A DNA stretch of 42,233 nt from Xenococcaceae cyanobacterium MO_188.B32 (GTDB lineage Bacteria; Cyanobacteriota; Cyanobacteriia; Cyanobacteriales; Xenococcaceae): positions 1 to 42,233 of the forward strand of contig JASJDJ010000046.1 in assembly GCA_030065635.1 (NCBI GenBank), written 5' to 3'. How positions within the stretch are numbered: the first letter of the stretch is position 1; the number at the start of each line of letters is the position of its first letter. The position numbers were made by a program, and so were the translations under genes. Of this stretch, positions 10,011 through 18,368 are shown in pieces. Below the pieces are notes generated by a model. It had not been told where the DNA came from and did not search any database. It was given only the letters and a program-made list of their open reading frames with translations.

Positions 10011-10382
10011 ATGCCCACAATTCAGCAACTTATTCGTAGCGAACGCGCTAAAGTAAAAAAGAAAACCAAATCACCGGCTCTAAAAGAATGCCCGCAGCGT
10101 CGGGGTGTCTGTACGAGAGTTTATACAACTACGCCCAAAAAACCTAACTCAGCCCTCAGAAAAGTAGCGAGGGTTCGTCTAACTTCAGAATTTGAAGTCA
10201 CTGCTTACATACCTGGTATCGGACACAATTTACAAGAGCATTCAGTGGTCTTGATTCGTGGAGGTCGGGTAAAAGACCTACCAGGGGTGAGATATCATAT
10301 TATTCGTGGCACTTTAGATGCTACAGGAGTGAAAGACAGGCGTCAAGGTCGCTCTAAGTATGGCACTAAACGTCCTAAGTAA
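10011..10382 (+). CDS. rpsL: Ribosomal protein S12
   Basis: 123 aa, the usual length. S12 lies at the decoding centre of the 30S subunit and influences accuracy and streptomycin response. Diagnostic blocks are [63 protein letters not shown] and the basic tail [14 protein letters not shown]. The lysines of PKKPNSA and GGRVKDLPG, positions mutated in streptomycin-resistant strains, are of the wild-type form. It is the first gene of the str operon; rpsG, fusA, tuf and rpsJ follow in the canonical order. Confidence 0.97.
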   Translation: MPTIQQLIRSERAKVKKKTKSPALKECPQRRGVCTRVYTTTPKKPNSALRKVARVRLTSEFEVTAYIPGIGHNLQEHSVVLIRGGRVKDLPGVRYHIIRGTLDATGVKDRRQGRSKYGTKRPK

Positions 10383-10427
10383 GCTTGAATTTTGTCCGTA
10401 ATTGCTGCTATTGATTGGGCGAGTTTA

Positions 10428-10469
10428 GGCATCCTAGTGAAGTGTGATTAAGCGAAGGATGCCATTTTT
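10428..10469 (+). terminator. Terminator-like hairpin between rpsL and rpsG
   Basis: GGCATCCT (10428-10435) and AGGATGCC (10456-10463) form a perfect 8-bp stem around a 20-base loop, followed by ATTTTTA. It could be an attenuating or partial terminator inside the str operon, since rpsG starts only 155 bases further on. The loop is longer than in a standard intrinsic terminator. Confidence 0.45.
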
Positions 10470-10617
10470 AGTGAAAATAGATTAGTTAGCTTACTAAAAT
10501 ATCGATTACTTCTCTGAGTTAATTAAACTTAGGGAGCGATCTTGTCAGGCAAATTATATTGTATAGTATCGAAGACAATTAGATATAGTTCCATAAATTT
10601 GAGCGTAAATATAAGCA

Positions 10618-11088
10618 ATGTCTCGTCGCACAATTAGAAAAAAACGCCCAGTTCCCCCAGACCCAGTGTATAATAGTCGCCTAGTCAACATGACTATCAG
10701 GCGAGTTATGCGTAGTGGCAAAAAATCCCTAGCTGCTCGTATTGTCTATGATGCCTTTAAAACTATTGGTGAAAGAACAGGAAACGATCCTTTAGAAACC
10801 TTTGAACAGGCTATTAAAAATCTTACTCCCCTAGTTGAAGTAAAAGCTCGTAGAGTTGGTGGAGCCACTTATCAAGTTCCTATGGAAGTGAGGTCTGGTA
10901 GAGGGACTACTTTAGCACTACGGTGGCTAATTAAATTTTCTCGCTCCAGAGGTGGTCGTACTATGTCAGGCAAGCTAGCCAATGAAATTATGGATGCTGC
11001 CAACGAAACTGGAGGAGCCATGAAGAAGAGAGATGAAACTCATCGCATGGCAGAAGCAAATAAAGCTTTCGCCCATTATCGCTATTAA
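10618..11088 (+). CDS. rpsG: Ribosomal protein S7
   Basis: 156 aa, standard length. S7 is a primary 16S rRNA-binding protein that nucleates the 30S head and lies at the E/P-site mRNA exit. Diagnostic blocks are [60 protein letters not shown] and [21 protein letters not shown]. It is separated from rpsL by 235 bases containing a terminator-like hairpin, a wider gap than in many str operons, which leaves room for its own promoter. fusA follows 164 bases later. Confidence 0.97.
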   Translation: MSRRTIRKKRPVPPDPVYNSRLVNMTIRRVMRSGKKSLAARIVYDAFKTIGERTGNDPLETFEQAIKNLTPLVEVKARRVGGATYQVPMEVRSGRGTTLALRWLIKFSRSRGGRTMSGKLANEIMDAANETGGAMKKRDETHRMAEANKAFAHYRY

Positions 11089-11117
11089 TAAAACAGTTAC
11101 ATTAAAGCGTTAAATAT

Positions 11118-11153
11118 AGTAACAGAAGAAGCATTTAGTTTACTTCTGCTACT
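11118..11153 (+). other. Stem-loop between rpsG and fusA
   Basis: AGTAACAGAAG (11118-11128) pairs with CTTCTGCTACT (11143-11153) with one A-C mismatch, around a 14-base loop. No T-run follows, so it is more likely an RNA processing or stability element in the str transcript than an intrinsic terminator. Confidence 0.4.
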
Positions 11154-11252
11154 GTGTTTAAACTCGGGCAACTAAAAGTATAGAATTGTAAATAGTTTAA
11201 ACACATAGTAGATATCTAGTAATTTGCAAGAGCAAAACTTAAGGAGGTATCT

Positions 11253-13328
11253 GTGGCACGGAGCATCCCGCTAGAAAGAGTGCGTAATATAGGTATTGCT
11301 GCTCACATAGACGCGGGCAAAACAACAACAACAGAACGGATTCTTTTTTATACTGGCATCGCTCATAAAATGGGCGAAGTCCATGATGGTGCAGCTACCA
11401 TGGACTGGATGCAGCAAGAGCAAGAAAGGGGTATTACCATTACTGCTGCTGCTATCAGTACCAGTTGGAAAGATCACAAAATTAACATTATCGATACTCC
11501 AGGACACGTAGACTTCACTATAGAAGTAGAACGGTCTATGAGGGTATTAGATGGCGTGATTGCCGTATTCTGTTCTGTTGGTGGGGTACAGCCTCAGTCT
11601 GAAACCGTTTGGCGACAAGCAGACCGATATAAGGTACCTCGGATTGCCTTTGTCAACAAAATGGATCGTACGGGCGCGAACTTCTTCAAAGTATACGAAC
11701 AGATTAGGGAGCGTCTTAGAGCTAATGCGGTTCCTATTCAGGTTCCTATTGGTAGTGAAAATGACTTCCAAGGGATTATCGACTTGGTAAGAATGCGTGC
11801 CAAAATCTATAAAGACGATCTCGGTGAAAAAATTGAAGACACTGAGATACCTGAAGAACTTCAAGAATTGGCAAAGGAATATCGCGCCAATTTAATTGAA
11901 GCGATCGCCGAAACTGACGAAAAACTCCTAGAAAAATTCATGATGGAAGAGGAGTTTTCCGAATCAGAAATAAAATCTGCTTTGCGTAAAGGTACAATTC
12001 AAGGCTCGATTATGCCGATGTTGTGCGGTTCTGCTTTCAAGAATAAAGGAGTTCAAGTCTTATTAGATGCGGTAGTAGATTACCTACCTGCACCAACAGA
12101 AGTGCCTCCTATTACAGGAATTTTGCCATCAGGCACAGAAGGGGTGAGAAAATCTGATGATGAAGAACCCTTTGCTGCTCTTGCTTTCAAGATTGCCACA
12201 GATAAATTCGGTCGCTTGACTTTTATGCGAGTTTACTCTGGAGTCTTAGCAAAAGGCAGTTATATCTACAATGCAACTAAAGATAAAAAAGAACGAATTG
12301 CTCGTTTGGTGGTTTTAAAATCTAACGAAAGGATTGAAGTAGACGAATTAAGGGCAGGAGATTTGGGTGCAGCAGTTGGTCTTAAACTGGCTGGAACTGG
12401 CGATACTTTATGTGATGAAAAGAAGCCGATTATTCTTGAATCTCTATTTATCCCCGAACCAGTTATTTCCGTCGCTGTAGAACCAAAAACTAAGAGTGAT
12501 GTAGAAAAACTCTCTAAGGCTTTACAAGCTCTATCGGACGAAGACCCAACTTTTCGAGTTAGTACCAACTCGGAAACGAATCAAACAGTAATTGCTGGGA
12601 TGGGTGAATTACACCTAGAAATTCTGGTCGATCGTATGTTGCGAGAGTTTAACGTTGAAGCTACCGTCGGTAAACCCCAAGTGGCCTATCGCGAAACTAT
12701 TCGTAAGAGTAGCCAAGCCGAAGGCAAATATATCAAACAAAGTGGTGGTAAAGGTCAATACGGTCACGCTGTAATTGAAATAGAACCGGGAAAACCAGCT
12801 AGCGGTTTTGAGTTTGTCTCCAAAATTGTCGGTGGTGTTATACCAAAAGAATACATCCCCGCCATAGAACAGGGAATTAAACAAACCTGTGAAACTGGTA
12901 TCTTATCGGGTTATCCTTTGATCGATATCAAAGTAACTTTGGTTGATGGTTCATACCACGATGTAGACTCTAATGAAATGGCTTTTAAAGTTGCTGGCTC
13001 AATGGCAATTAGGGAAGCAGTGCGTAAAGCATCTCCTGTATTATTAGAGCCGTTAATGAAAGTTGAGGTAGAAGTCCCTGAAGATTTTCTTGGGGATGTC
13101 ATGGGCGACCTTAACTCTCGTCGGGGCAACATAGAAGGCATGAACTCCGAAGATGGTCAAGCCAAAGTTGTTGCTAAAGTTCCTTTAGCGGAAATGTTTG
13201 GTTACGCCACTGATATCCGCTCTAAAACTCAAGGGCGTGGTATCTTCTCTATGGAGTTCAGTAACTACGAAGAAGTGCCCCGCAATGTAGCGGAGGCAAT
13301 AATCGAAAAAAACAAAGGGAACGCATAA
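11253..13328 (+). CDS. fusA: Elongation factor G
   Basis: 691 aa, full length. EF-G is the GTPase that drives ribosome translocation and, with RRF, recycling. GTPase motifs are all present: [14 protein letters not shown] (P-loop), DTPGHVDF (G3) and NKMD (G4). The domain IV region [37 protein letters not shown] and the C-terminal [16 protein letters not shown] are typical. The start is GTG at 11253, supported by a strong AAGGAGGT ribosome site 6 bases upstream and by the conserved N-terminus [20 protein letters not shown]. tuf follows 24 bases after the stop, so the two elongation factors are co-transcribed. Confidence 0.98.
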   Translation: MARSIPLERVRNIGIAAHIDAGKTTTTERILFYTGIAHKMGEVHDGAATMDWMQQEQERGITITAAAISTSWKDHKINIIDTPGHVDFTIEVERSMRVLDGVIAVFCSVGGVQPQSETVWRQADRYKVPRIAFVNKMDRTGANFFKVYEQIRERLRANAVPIQVPIGSENDFQGIIDLVRMRAKIYKDDLGEKIEDTEIPEELQELAKEYRANLIEAIAETDEKLLEKFMMEEEFSESEIKSALRKGTIQGSIMPMLCGSAFKNKGVQVLLDAVVDYLPAPTEVPPITGILPSGTEGVRKSDDEEPFAALAFKIATDKFGRLTFMRVYSGVLAKGSYIYNATKDKKERIARLVVLKSNERIEVDELRAGDLGAAVGLKLAGTGDTLCDEKKPIILESLFIPEPVISVAVEPKTKSDVEKLSKALQALSDEDPTFRVSTNSETNQTVIAGMGELHLEILVDRMLREFNVEATVGKPQVAYRETIRKSSQAEGKYIKQSGGKGQYGHAVIEIEPGKPASGFEFVSKIVGGVIPKEYIPAIEQGIKQTCETGILSGYPLIDIKVTLVDGSYHDVDSNEMAFKVAGSMAIREAVRKASPVLLEPLMKVEVEVPEDFLGDVMGDLNSRRGNIEGMNSEDGQAKVVAKVPLAEMFGYATDIRSKTQGRGIFSMEFSNYEEVPRNVAEAIIEKNKGNA

Positions 13329-13352
13329 TTTTATATAAGGAAAAGATAATTC

Positions 13353-14582
13353 ATGGCACGCGCAAAGTTTGAACGGACTAAAGATCACGCCAACATCGGT
13401 ACCATCGGTCACGTCGACCATGGTAAAACTACCCTAACAGCAGCAATTACTATGACTTTGGCAGCTTCTGGTAAAGCTAAAGCCAGAAAATACGATGAAA
13501 TTGATGCTGCTCCTGAAGAGAGAGAAAGAGGTATTACCATCAATACCGCTCACGTAGAGTACGAAACCGATAATCGTCACTACGCTCACGTAGACTGTCC
13601 CGGTCACGCTGACTATGTAAAAAATATGATTACTGGTGCAGCACAGATGGACGGTGCAATTCTGGTAGTATCCGCTGCTGATGGTCCTATGCCTCAAACT
13701 CGCGAACACATCCTACTAGCAAAACAAGTAGGCGTTCCCAGTTTGGTGGTCTTTATGAACAAGCAAGACCAAGTAGACGATGAAGAGCTACTAGAATTGG
13801 TAGAATTGGAAATCCGCGAACTGTTGAGCGAATACGATTTCCCTGGCGACGATATTCCTATTGTCTCTGGTTCTGCTTTACTGGCACTAGAAGCTATCAC
13901 CGAAAATCCCAATATTGCTAAAGGTGATAACGAGTGGATAGATAAAATCTACGAGTTGATGGAAAGTGTTGACTCCTACATTCCTACTCCAGAAAGGGAA
14001 ATTGATAAGCCCTTCCTGATGGCAGTAGAGGACGTATTCTCTATCACCGGTCGTGGTACAGTGGCTACCGGTCGGATCGAACGGGGTAAAGTCAAAGTTG
14101 GCGAAACTGTGGAAATCGTAGGCATCAAAGATACTCGCAGTACTACTGTCACTGGAGTAGAAATGTTCCAAAAAACTCTAGACGAAGGTATGGCTGGAGA
14201 TAACGTTGGTGTACTTCTGCGTGGTGTACAAAAGGATGACATCGAGCGCGGTATGGTACTAGCTAAACCTGGTTCTATCACTCCTCACACTCAATTTGAA
14301 GGAGAAGTTTACGTACTAACTAAAGAAGAAGGTGGTCGTCATACTCCTTTCTTCAAAAACTATCGTCCTCAGTTCTATGTACGTACTACTGATGTAACTG
14401 GTACGATCAAAGACTACACGGCTGATGATGGCAGTGCCGTAGAAATGGTTATGCCAGGCGATCGCATCAAAATGACCGTAGAACTGATTAACGCCATCGC
14501 GATCGAACAAGGAATGCGTTTTGCCATCAGAGAAGGCGGTCGTACCATCGGTGCAGGTGTCGTTTCCAAGATTCTTAAGTAG
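13353..14582 (+). CDS. tuf: Elongation factor Tu
   Basis: 409 aa, the cyanobacterial length. EF-Tu delivers aminoacyl-tRNA to the ribosomal A site as a GTP complex. Motifs: [14 protein letters not shown] (P-loop), [26 protein letters not shown] (G3 region) and NKQDQ (G4, where many bacteria have NKCD). There is also a cyanobacterial/plastid-type insertion near residues 180-200 ([20 protein letters not shown]). The domain II/III block [14 protein letters not shown] is intact. AAGG lies upstream of the ATG, and the gene is 24 bases downstream of fusA. A stem-loop separates it from rpsJ. Confidence 0.98.
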   Translation: MARAKFERTKDHANIGTIGHVDHGKTTLTAAITMTLAASGKAKARKYDEIDAAPEERERGITINTAHVEYETDNRHYAHVDCPGHADYVKNMITGAAQMDGAILVVSAADGPMPQTREHILLAKQVGVPSLVVFMNKQDQVDDEELLELVELEIRELLSEYDFPGDDIPIVSGSALLALEAITENPNIAKGDNEWIDKIYELMESVDSYIPTPEREIDKPFLMAVEDVFSITGRGTVATGRIERGKVKVGETVEIVGIKDTRSTTVTGVEMFQKTLDEGMAGDNVGVLLRGVQKDDIERGMVLAKPGSITPHTQFEGEVYVLTKEEGGRHTPFFKNYRPQFYVRTTDVTGTIKDYTADDGSAVEMVMPGDRIKMTVELINAIAIEQGMRFAIREGGRTIGAGVVSKILK

Positions 14583-14601
14583 GACAACGAACCTAAATTT
14601 A

Positions 14602-14642
14602 AAGAGCAGATAGCAGTATAAAATGCTAGCTTATCTGCTCTT
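14602..14642 (+). terminator. Stem-loop between tuf and rpsJ
   Basis: AAGAGCAGATA (14602-14612) and TATCTGCTCTT (14632-14642) form a perfect 11-bp stem closing a 19-base region that can pair further (GCA/TGC). It lies 20 bases after the tuf stop. Only short T-stretches follow, so it may be a weak terminator or a 3' stability element. Confidence 0.55.
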
Positions 14643-14703
14643 GCTTGTGTCTAAACAGACAATTTAAATTATTCACTTTTTTGAACCTTGACAACTAAAC
14701 AAA

Positions 14704-15021
14704 ATGGCAACAATTCAGCAACAAAAAATACGTATTCGCCTGAAAGCTTTCGATCGTCGCTTACTCGATACATCCTGCGAAAAGATTGTCGATACAGCAA
14801 ATAGAACTAACGCCACTGCCATCGGGCCTATTCCTTTGCCTACTAAAAGAAAAATTTACTGCGTGTTGCGCTCTCCTCACGTTGATAAAGACTCCCGCGA
14901 ACACTTTGAAACCAGAACCCATCGACGCATTATTGATATTTATCAACCTTCTTCTAAAACGATAGATGCCCTAATGAAATTAGATTTGCCTGCTGGAGTT
15001 GATATTGAAGTAAAACTTTAG
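14704..15021 (+). CDS. rpsJ: Ribosomal protein S10 (NusE)
   Basis: 105 aa, normal length. S10 is in the 30S head and also acts as NusE in transcription antitermination. Diagnostic blocks are [63 protein letters not shown] and [15 protein letters not shown]. In cyanobacteria S10 closes the str operon after tuf instead of starting the S10 operon, and this is the arrangement here. It is followed by an inverted repeat. Confidence 0.97.
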   Translation: MATIQQQKIRIRLKAFDRRLLDTSCEKIVDTANRTNATAIGPIPLPTKRKIYCVLRSPHVDKDSREHFETRTHRRIIDIYQPSSKTIDALMKLDLPAGVDIEVKL

Positions 15022-15024
15022 TTG

Positions 15025-15070
15025 GTTGATGGTTGATAGCGCATAGTCGCTCGATCTATCAGCCATCAAC
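15025..15070. terminator. Inverted repeat after rpsJ
   Basis: GTTGATGGTTGATAG (15025-15039) pairs with CTATCAGCCATCAAC (15056-15070) along 15 positions with a single G-T wobble, around a 16-base loop that itself contains GCG/CGC. It ends the str operon. No T-run follows, so it may act as a 3' barrier instead of an intrinsic terminator. Confidence 0.5.
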
Positions 15071-15211
15071 AATTAACAATTAGCAAGCTCGCAATTAGCA
15101 AAAATCGGGATATTAGACTGTTTTTCATTTAAGTTAAAACTGCTACATCTATCTTCTGAGAGCAAAATTCGCTAAAGTAGAGAAGAAAAACTATGGGTAA
15201 ATTAAGTAAAA

Positions 15212-15856
15212 ATGGCATCTTCTTCATCTGTTGCTGTTAGAGAAATTCCTCTATTTCCTCTACCCGAATTAGTCTTATTTCCCGGTCGTCCTCTCCCTTT
15301 ATATATCTTTGAGTTTCGCTATCGAATCATGATGAATACGATTCTGGAGAGCGATCGCCGTTTTGGAGTGTTGATGATCGATCCAACTACAGGGGAAATA
15401 GCTAATGTCGGTTGTTGTGCCGAAATAATTCATTTCCAGCGTTTACCAGACGATAAAATGAAAATGATAACTTTAGGGCAGCAAAGGTTTAGATTATTAG
15501 AATATGTGCGAGAAAAACCTTATCGGGTAGGGTTAGTAGAGTGGATTGAAGATAAGCCACCTCAAGAAGATTTAAGACCAATGGCAACTAATGTAGAAAC
15601 TCTCTTACGCAATGTAGTTAGTTTATCAGCTAAACTCAATAATCAAAAAATCGATTTACCCGACGATCTTCCTAGTGCGCCTACCGATCTTTCCTATTGG
15701 ATTGCTAGTAATCTTTTAAGATTACCAGCTTGTGAACGACAGAAATTGTTGGAGATGCAAGATACTTCTGCTCGTTTAGAAAAAGAAGCAGAAATTTTAA
15801 CCTCTACTCTAAATCATTTAGCTGCTTGGACTGCTCTCAAAGATGCTTTGGAATAA
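15212..15856 (+). CDS. Lon N-terminal (LAN) substrate-binding domain protein
   Basis: 214 aa. It is a stand-alone copy of the Lon protease N-terminal domain, without the AAA+ or Ser-Lys protease parts. Landmarks are IPLFPLPELVLFPGRPLPLYIFEFRYRIMM, RFGVLMIDPTTGEIANVGCCAEI and MITLGQQRFRLL, followed by a helical C-terminal region (LSYWIASNLLRLPACERQKLLEM). In the family this domain recognises unfolded or specific substrates, and the free-standing form is widespread in cyanobacteria and plastids with no settled role. It lies downstream of the str operon with a 190-base gap, so it probably has its own promoter. Confidence 0.88.
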   Translation: MASSSSVAVREIPLFPLPELVLFPGRPLPLYIFEFRYRIMMNTILESDRRFGVLMIDPTTGEIANVGCCAEIIHFQRLPDDKMKMITLGQQRFRLLEYVREKPYRVGLVEWIEDKPPQEDLRPMATNVETLLRNVVSLSAKLNNQKIDLPDDLPSAPTDLSYWIASNLLRLPACERQKLLEMQDTSARLEKEAEILTSTLNHLAAWTALKDALE

Positions 15857-15909
15857 GTTAAGTTGACCGACAGTATAATTCAGTATAATTAAGTTTTAAT
15901 TTGAGGTCA

Positions 15910-16758
15910 TTAATTATTAGTTAATTGACAAAAATCGTAATTACCAAAAATTTTTAATGTTTCCGTATATTGAGATAATTCTGTCAAGGCTGCGGTAACC
16001 GAAGAATGTTGAAGATTTCCTTCTAAATCGATAAAGAAAATATATTCTCCTAACAGACGTTTGGTAGGGCGAGACTCAATCTTGCTCATATTTATCCCTC
16101 TGCGAGCAAAAATTTGCAAAGGCTTGACTAATGCTCCAGGTACATTTTTGGGTAAACTAAAAGCCAAAGAAAGGTGACTACCGTTATTATTCTGAGTTGA
16201 ACTTACAATCCAGAAACGGGTGCAATTATCAGAATAATCACCTATATCATGGCAAAGAATAGGTATTTGATAAAGTTGGGCTGCTCTAGGTGAAGAAATT
16301 GCTGCTGCTGCTAAATCATCTTTTAAATAGGGCAAAGCAGAGGTAGTAGAGTTAATGGCAACAAGCTTAGCGGATGGTAAAAACTTTGCTAACCAGTTTT
16401 GACATTGAGCCAGAGCTTGAGGATGAGAATAAACTGTTTGAATTTCTTTTAGAGAAGCATTACAAGATAAGAGAGCATGAGAAATAGGCAGAATTAATGC
16501 TTGGATAATTTTAAGTTGCTCTAACTGCCAGAGTCTATCTAGAGTAGTAGTTACACTACCTTCGATCGAATTTTCTACAGGAACTACTGCTAGATCGACT
16601 TTTTGTTGAGCTACAGAATCTAATGTAATAGCAATACTAGGACAAGGAAATAAAACTGCTTCTTGTTGTCGATGCCGACCTAGCCAATTAGCATAGGCGA
16701 TCGCTGCTGTTTCTGAGTTCGTTCCAGTCGGTCCTAAATGAGCTATGGAAACCTTCAT
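15910..16758 (-). CDS. pheA: Prephenate dehydratase
   Basis: 282 aa. It converts prephenate to phenylpyruvate, the committed step to phenylalanine. The start is ATG at 16758, since MKVSIAHLGPTGTNSE is the family N-terminus; the frame extends upstream without homology. The catalytic domain shows the substrate-site motif DNCTRFWIV and VPVENSIEGSVTTTLD. The C-terminal ACT domain (PLQIFARRGINMSKIESRP) carries ESRP, the phenylalanine-binding motif of feedback-inhibited enzymes, so allosteric inhibition by phenylalanine is expected. There is no chorismate mutase domain, so this is the monofunctional form. The gene converges with the Lon-N gene, 53 bases away. Confidence 0.93.
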   Translation of the reverse strand: MKVSIAHLGPTGTNSETAAIAYANWLGRHRQQEAVLFPCPSIAITLDSVAQQKVDLAVVPVENSIEGSVTTTLDRLWQLEQLKIIQALILPISHALLSCNASLKEIQTVYSHPQALAQCQNWLAKFLPSAKLVAINSTTSALPYLKDDLAAAAISSPRAAQLYQIPILCHDIGDYSDNCTRFWIVSSTQNNNGSHLSLAFSLPKNVPGALVKPLQIFARRGINMSKIESRPTKRLLGEYIFFIDLEGNLQHSSVTAALTELSQYTETLKIFGNYDFCQLTNN

Positions 16759-16911
16759 AAGCAATATTTTAATTAAATTAATTAACATACAGGAAGATTC
16801 TAATCTTACAGGACTTATGCACTCAGATAGATACAATATCTGTAATCATCTGTAATTCCCTATTCTCCTTTTCCTGTTTTCTATTACCGCGCCCTTATGG
16901 CTAAAGCAATG

Positions 16912-16932
16912 AGTAATAAGTAATAAGTAATA
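16912..16932. repeat. Heptamer tandem repeat AGTAATA x3
   Basis: Three direct copies of AGTAATA lie in the intergenic region between pheA and the DUF1997 gene. Short tandemly repeated heptamers of this kind are common in cyanobacterial intergenic DNA. Confidence 0.7.
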
Positions 16933-17010
16933 AATTTTTTGATTAGCGTTTTTTTTTAAAGAAATGTAACCTAAAATTAATAAAGATATTTGATTTTAAT
17001 TATTTCACTT

Positions 17011-17595
17011 ATGCATGTTAGCTTTACTGCTTCTGAATCAGTAAAAATATCAGTAGCAAACGAAGAAATACCTATAAAACACTACTTGCGTCAACCGCAA
17101 CGTTTGGTTAAGGCGATCGCCAATCCTCGGTTAATGAAACAATTATCGGAAGATTTATATGAATTGAAAATGCGTCCTATTAACTTTATGGAGATGTATC
17201 ATTTTCAACCTATTGTTAATCTTAAGGTGTGGTCAGGTAGAAATGGTACAGTCTGCCTCAAGTCAGAAAGCTGCCAAATTAAAGGTATAGACTATATTAA
17301 CAAGCGTTTTGCCCTGCAACTTAAAGGTGTTCTTTATCCTGATGCAAGTCAAGCTCAAACCTATCTCCAAGGTCAAGCAGATTTAGAGGTTAAAGTAGAG
17401 TTACCTCCAGCTTTAATTTTTACTCCGCAACCCTTATTAGAAGTTACGGGAAATGGTTTGTTAAAAAGTGTTTTGGGCAGAATTAAGCAGCGGTTGCTCA
17501 GTCAATTACTTCAAGATTATCGTCACTGGGCAGCCCAAGAAGTTCAACAATATGAGTTCGGAGTTCGAAGTTCGGAATTCGGAGTTCTCCCTTAG
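17011..17595 (+). CDS. DUF1997 family protein
   Basis: 194 aa. The start is ATG at 17011 (MHVSFTASESVKISV). The body matches the DUF1997 family of cyanobacteria and plastids as I recall it: PIKHYLRQPQRLVKAI, LKMRPINFMEMYHFQPIVNLKVW, GIDYINKRFALQLKGVLYPD, ADLEVKVELPPALIFTPQPLLEVTGNGLLKSVL and a helical end GRIKQRLLSQLLQDYRHW. The fold is probably a START/SRPBCC-like lipid or small-ligand binding shell, but the role is unknown. The last 13 or so residues (YEFGVRSSEFGVLP) are encoded by a heptamer tandem repeat, so the native end of the protein was probably shorter or different. The gene converges with rnhB. Confidence 0.82.
   Translation: MHVSFTASESVKISVANEEIPIKHYLRQPQRLVKAIANPRLMKQLSEDLYELKMRPINFMEMYHFQPIVNLKVWSGRNGTVCLKSESCQIKGIDYINKRFALQLKGVLYPDASQAQTYLQGQADLEVKVELPPALIFTPQPLLEVTGNGLLKSVLGRIKQRLLSQLLQDYRHWAAQEVQQYEFGVRSSEFGVLP
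17554..17588. repeat. Heptamer tandem repeat GAGTTCG x5 at a gene end
   Basis: Five 7-base units, GAGTTCG, GAGTTCG, AAGTTCG, GAATTCG and GAGTTCT, run from 17554 to 17588. They lie inside the reading frame of the DUF1997 gene, ending 4 bases before its TAG. Confidence 0.85.
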
Positions 17596-17610
17596 AAAGA
17601 GCGACAAATT

Positions 17611-17680
17611 AAAATACCAGCCTTCATACAAGGGATTAAACTCATAGGCTCGATAGATAACTACTCAAGGCTGGTATTTT
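17611..17680. terminator. Long perfect inverted repeat between convergent genes
   Basis: AAAATACCAGCCTT (17611-17624) and AAGGCTGGTATTTT (17667-17680) form a perfect 14-bp stem with a 42-base loop. It sits between the ends of the convergent DUF1997 and rnhB genes. Because the arms have A-runs outside and T-runs on the other strand, it could act as a bidirectional terminator; the large loop is unusual for that, and a small mobile-element remnant is the alternative. Confidence 0.5.
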
Positions 17681-17732
17681 AATAAAGCGGAAATCCTTAG
17701 GGTTGGGTACTTTAAATTTATATATTTTTTGG

Positions 17733-18365
17733 CTAACGGCAAGGACGAAAAGATTTGCGATGTTGAGCAGATGAACCATATTGCTTGAGAGCAAGACGAT
17801 GCCTTGGAGTTGGATAACCTTTATTAGCAGCTAAGTCATAATGAGGATAATCCGCAGCAAGACGAATAATTAAATCGTCTCGCCATACTTTAGCTAAAAT
17901 ACTAGCGGACGCGATCGCTGCCGACTTACTATCCCCTTTAATAACTGCTTCTTGAGATATATCAAGGTCTCGAAGAACAAATTTGCCATCAACTAAACAT
18001 ACCTCTGGTAATACTTTTAACCCCAGTATTGCCCGTTTCATTGCCAGTAAAGAAGCCTGAAAAATATTTAGTCGATCGATTTCTGCTACGGTAGCTTCAG
18101 CAATATGCCAACTACTAACTATTGTTTGAATTGGCTCGACTAACTCCCTACGTTTTTTGGGCGATAATTTTTTGCTGTCTCGAACGCCAATATAGGTCAA
18201 TCGAGGTATAGCATACAGAGGTAAGGTTACTGCTGCTGCCACCACAGGTCCAAATAAAGCTCCTCGCCCTACTTCATCTACTCCTGCTATCAAAATATTA
18301 TCTTCGGCTAACTTTGATAGCAGACTGCGGTCGTCAAATGGAGAATTATTCAGAGAATTATTCAA
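17733..18365 (-). CDS. rnhB: Ribonuclease HII
   Basis: About 210 aa. It cleaves RNA in RNA-DNA hybrids and removes single ribonucleotides from DNA. The N-terminal motif GVDEVGRGALFGPVVAAAV holds the first catalytic Asp-Glu pair. VCLVDGKFVLRDL supplies a further aspartate, and IKGDSKSAAIASASILAKVWRD and HYDLAANKGYPTPRH are typical of the family. The start used is TTG at 18365, only 3 bases after the rne stop. No ATG lies between it and the first conserved motif, so the TTG may be genuine and translation may be coupled to rne. Sharing a transcript with RNase E puts two RNA-processing nucleases together. Confidence 0.92.
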   Translation of the reverse strand: MNNSLNNSPFDDRSLLSKLAEDNILIAGVDEVGRGALFGPVVAAAVTLPLYAIPRLTYIGVRDSKKLSPKKRRELVEPIQTIVSSWHIAEATVAEIDRLNIFQASLLAMKRAILGLKVLPEVCLVDGKFVLRDLDISQEAVIKGDSKSAAIASASILAKVWRDDLIIRLAADYPHYDLAANKGYPTPRHRLALKQYGSSAQHRKSFRPCR

Positions 18366-18368
18366 CTT

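Noticed and set aside
11271-14510. Many antisense frames across fusA and tuf
   Set aside because: They are by-products of the codon use of highly conserved genes on the other strand and show no family resemblance or ribosome sites.
15870-15892. Short direct repeat AGTATAATT x2 after the Lon-N gene
   Set aside because: Only two 9-10-base copies in AT-rich DNA; not distinguishable from chance.
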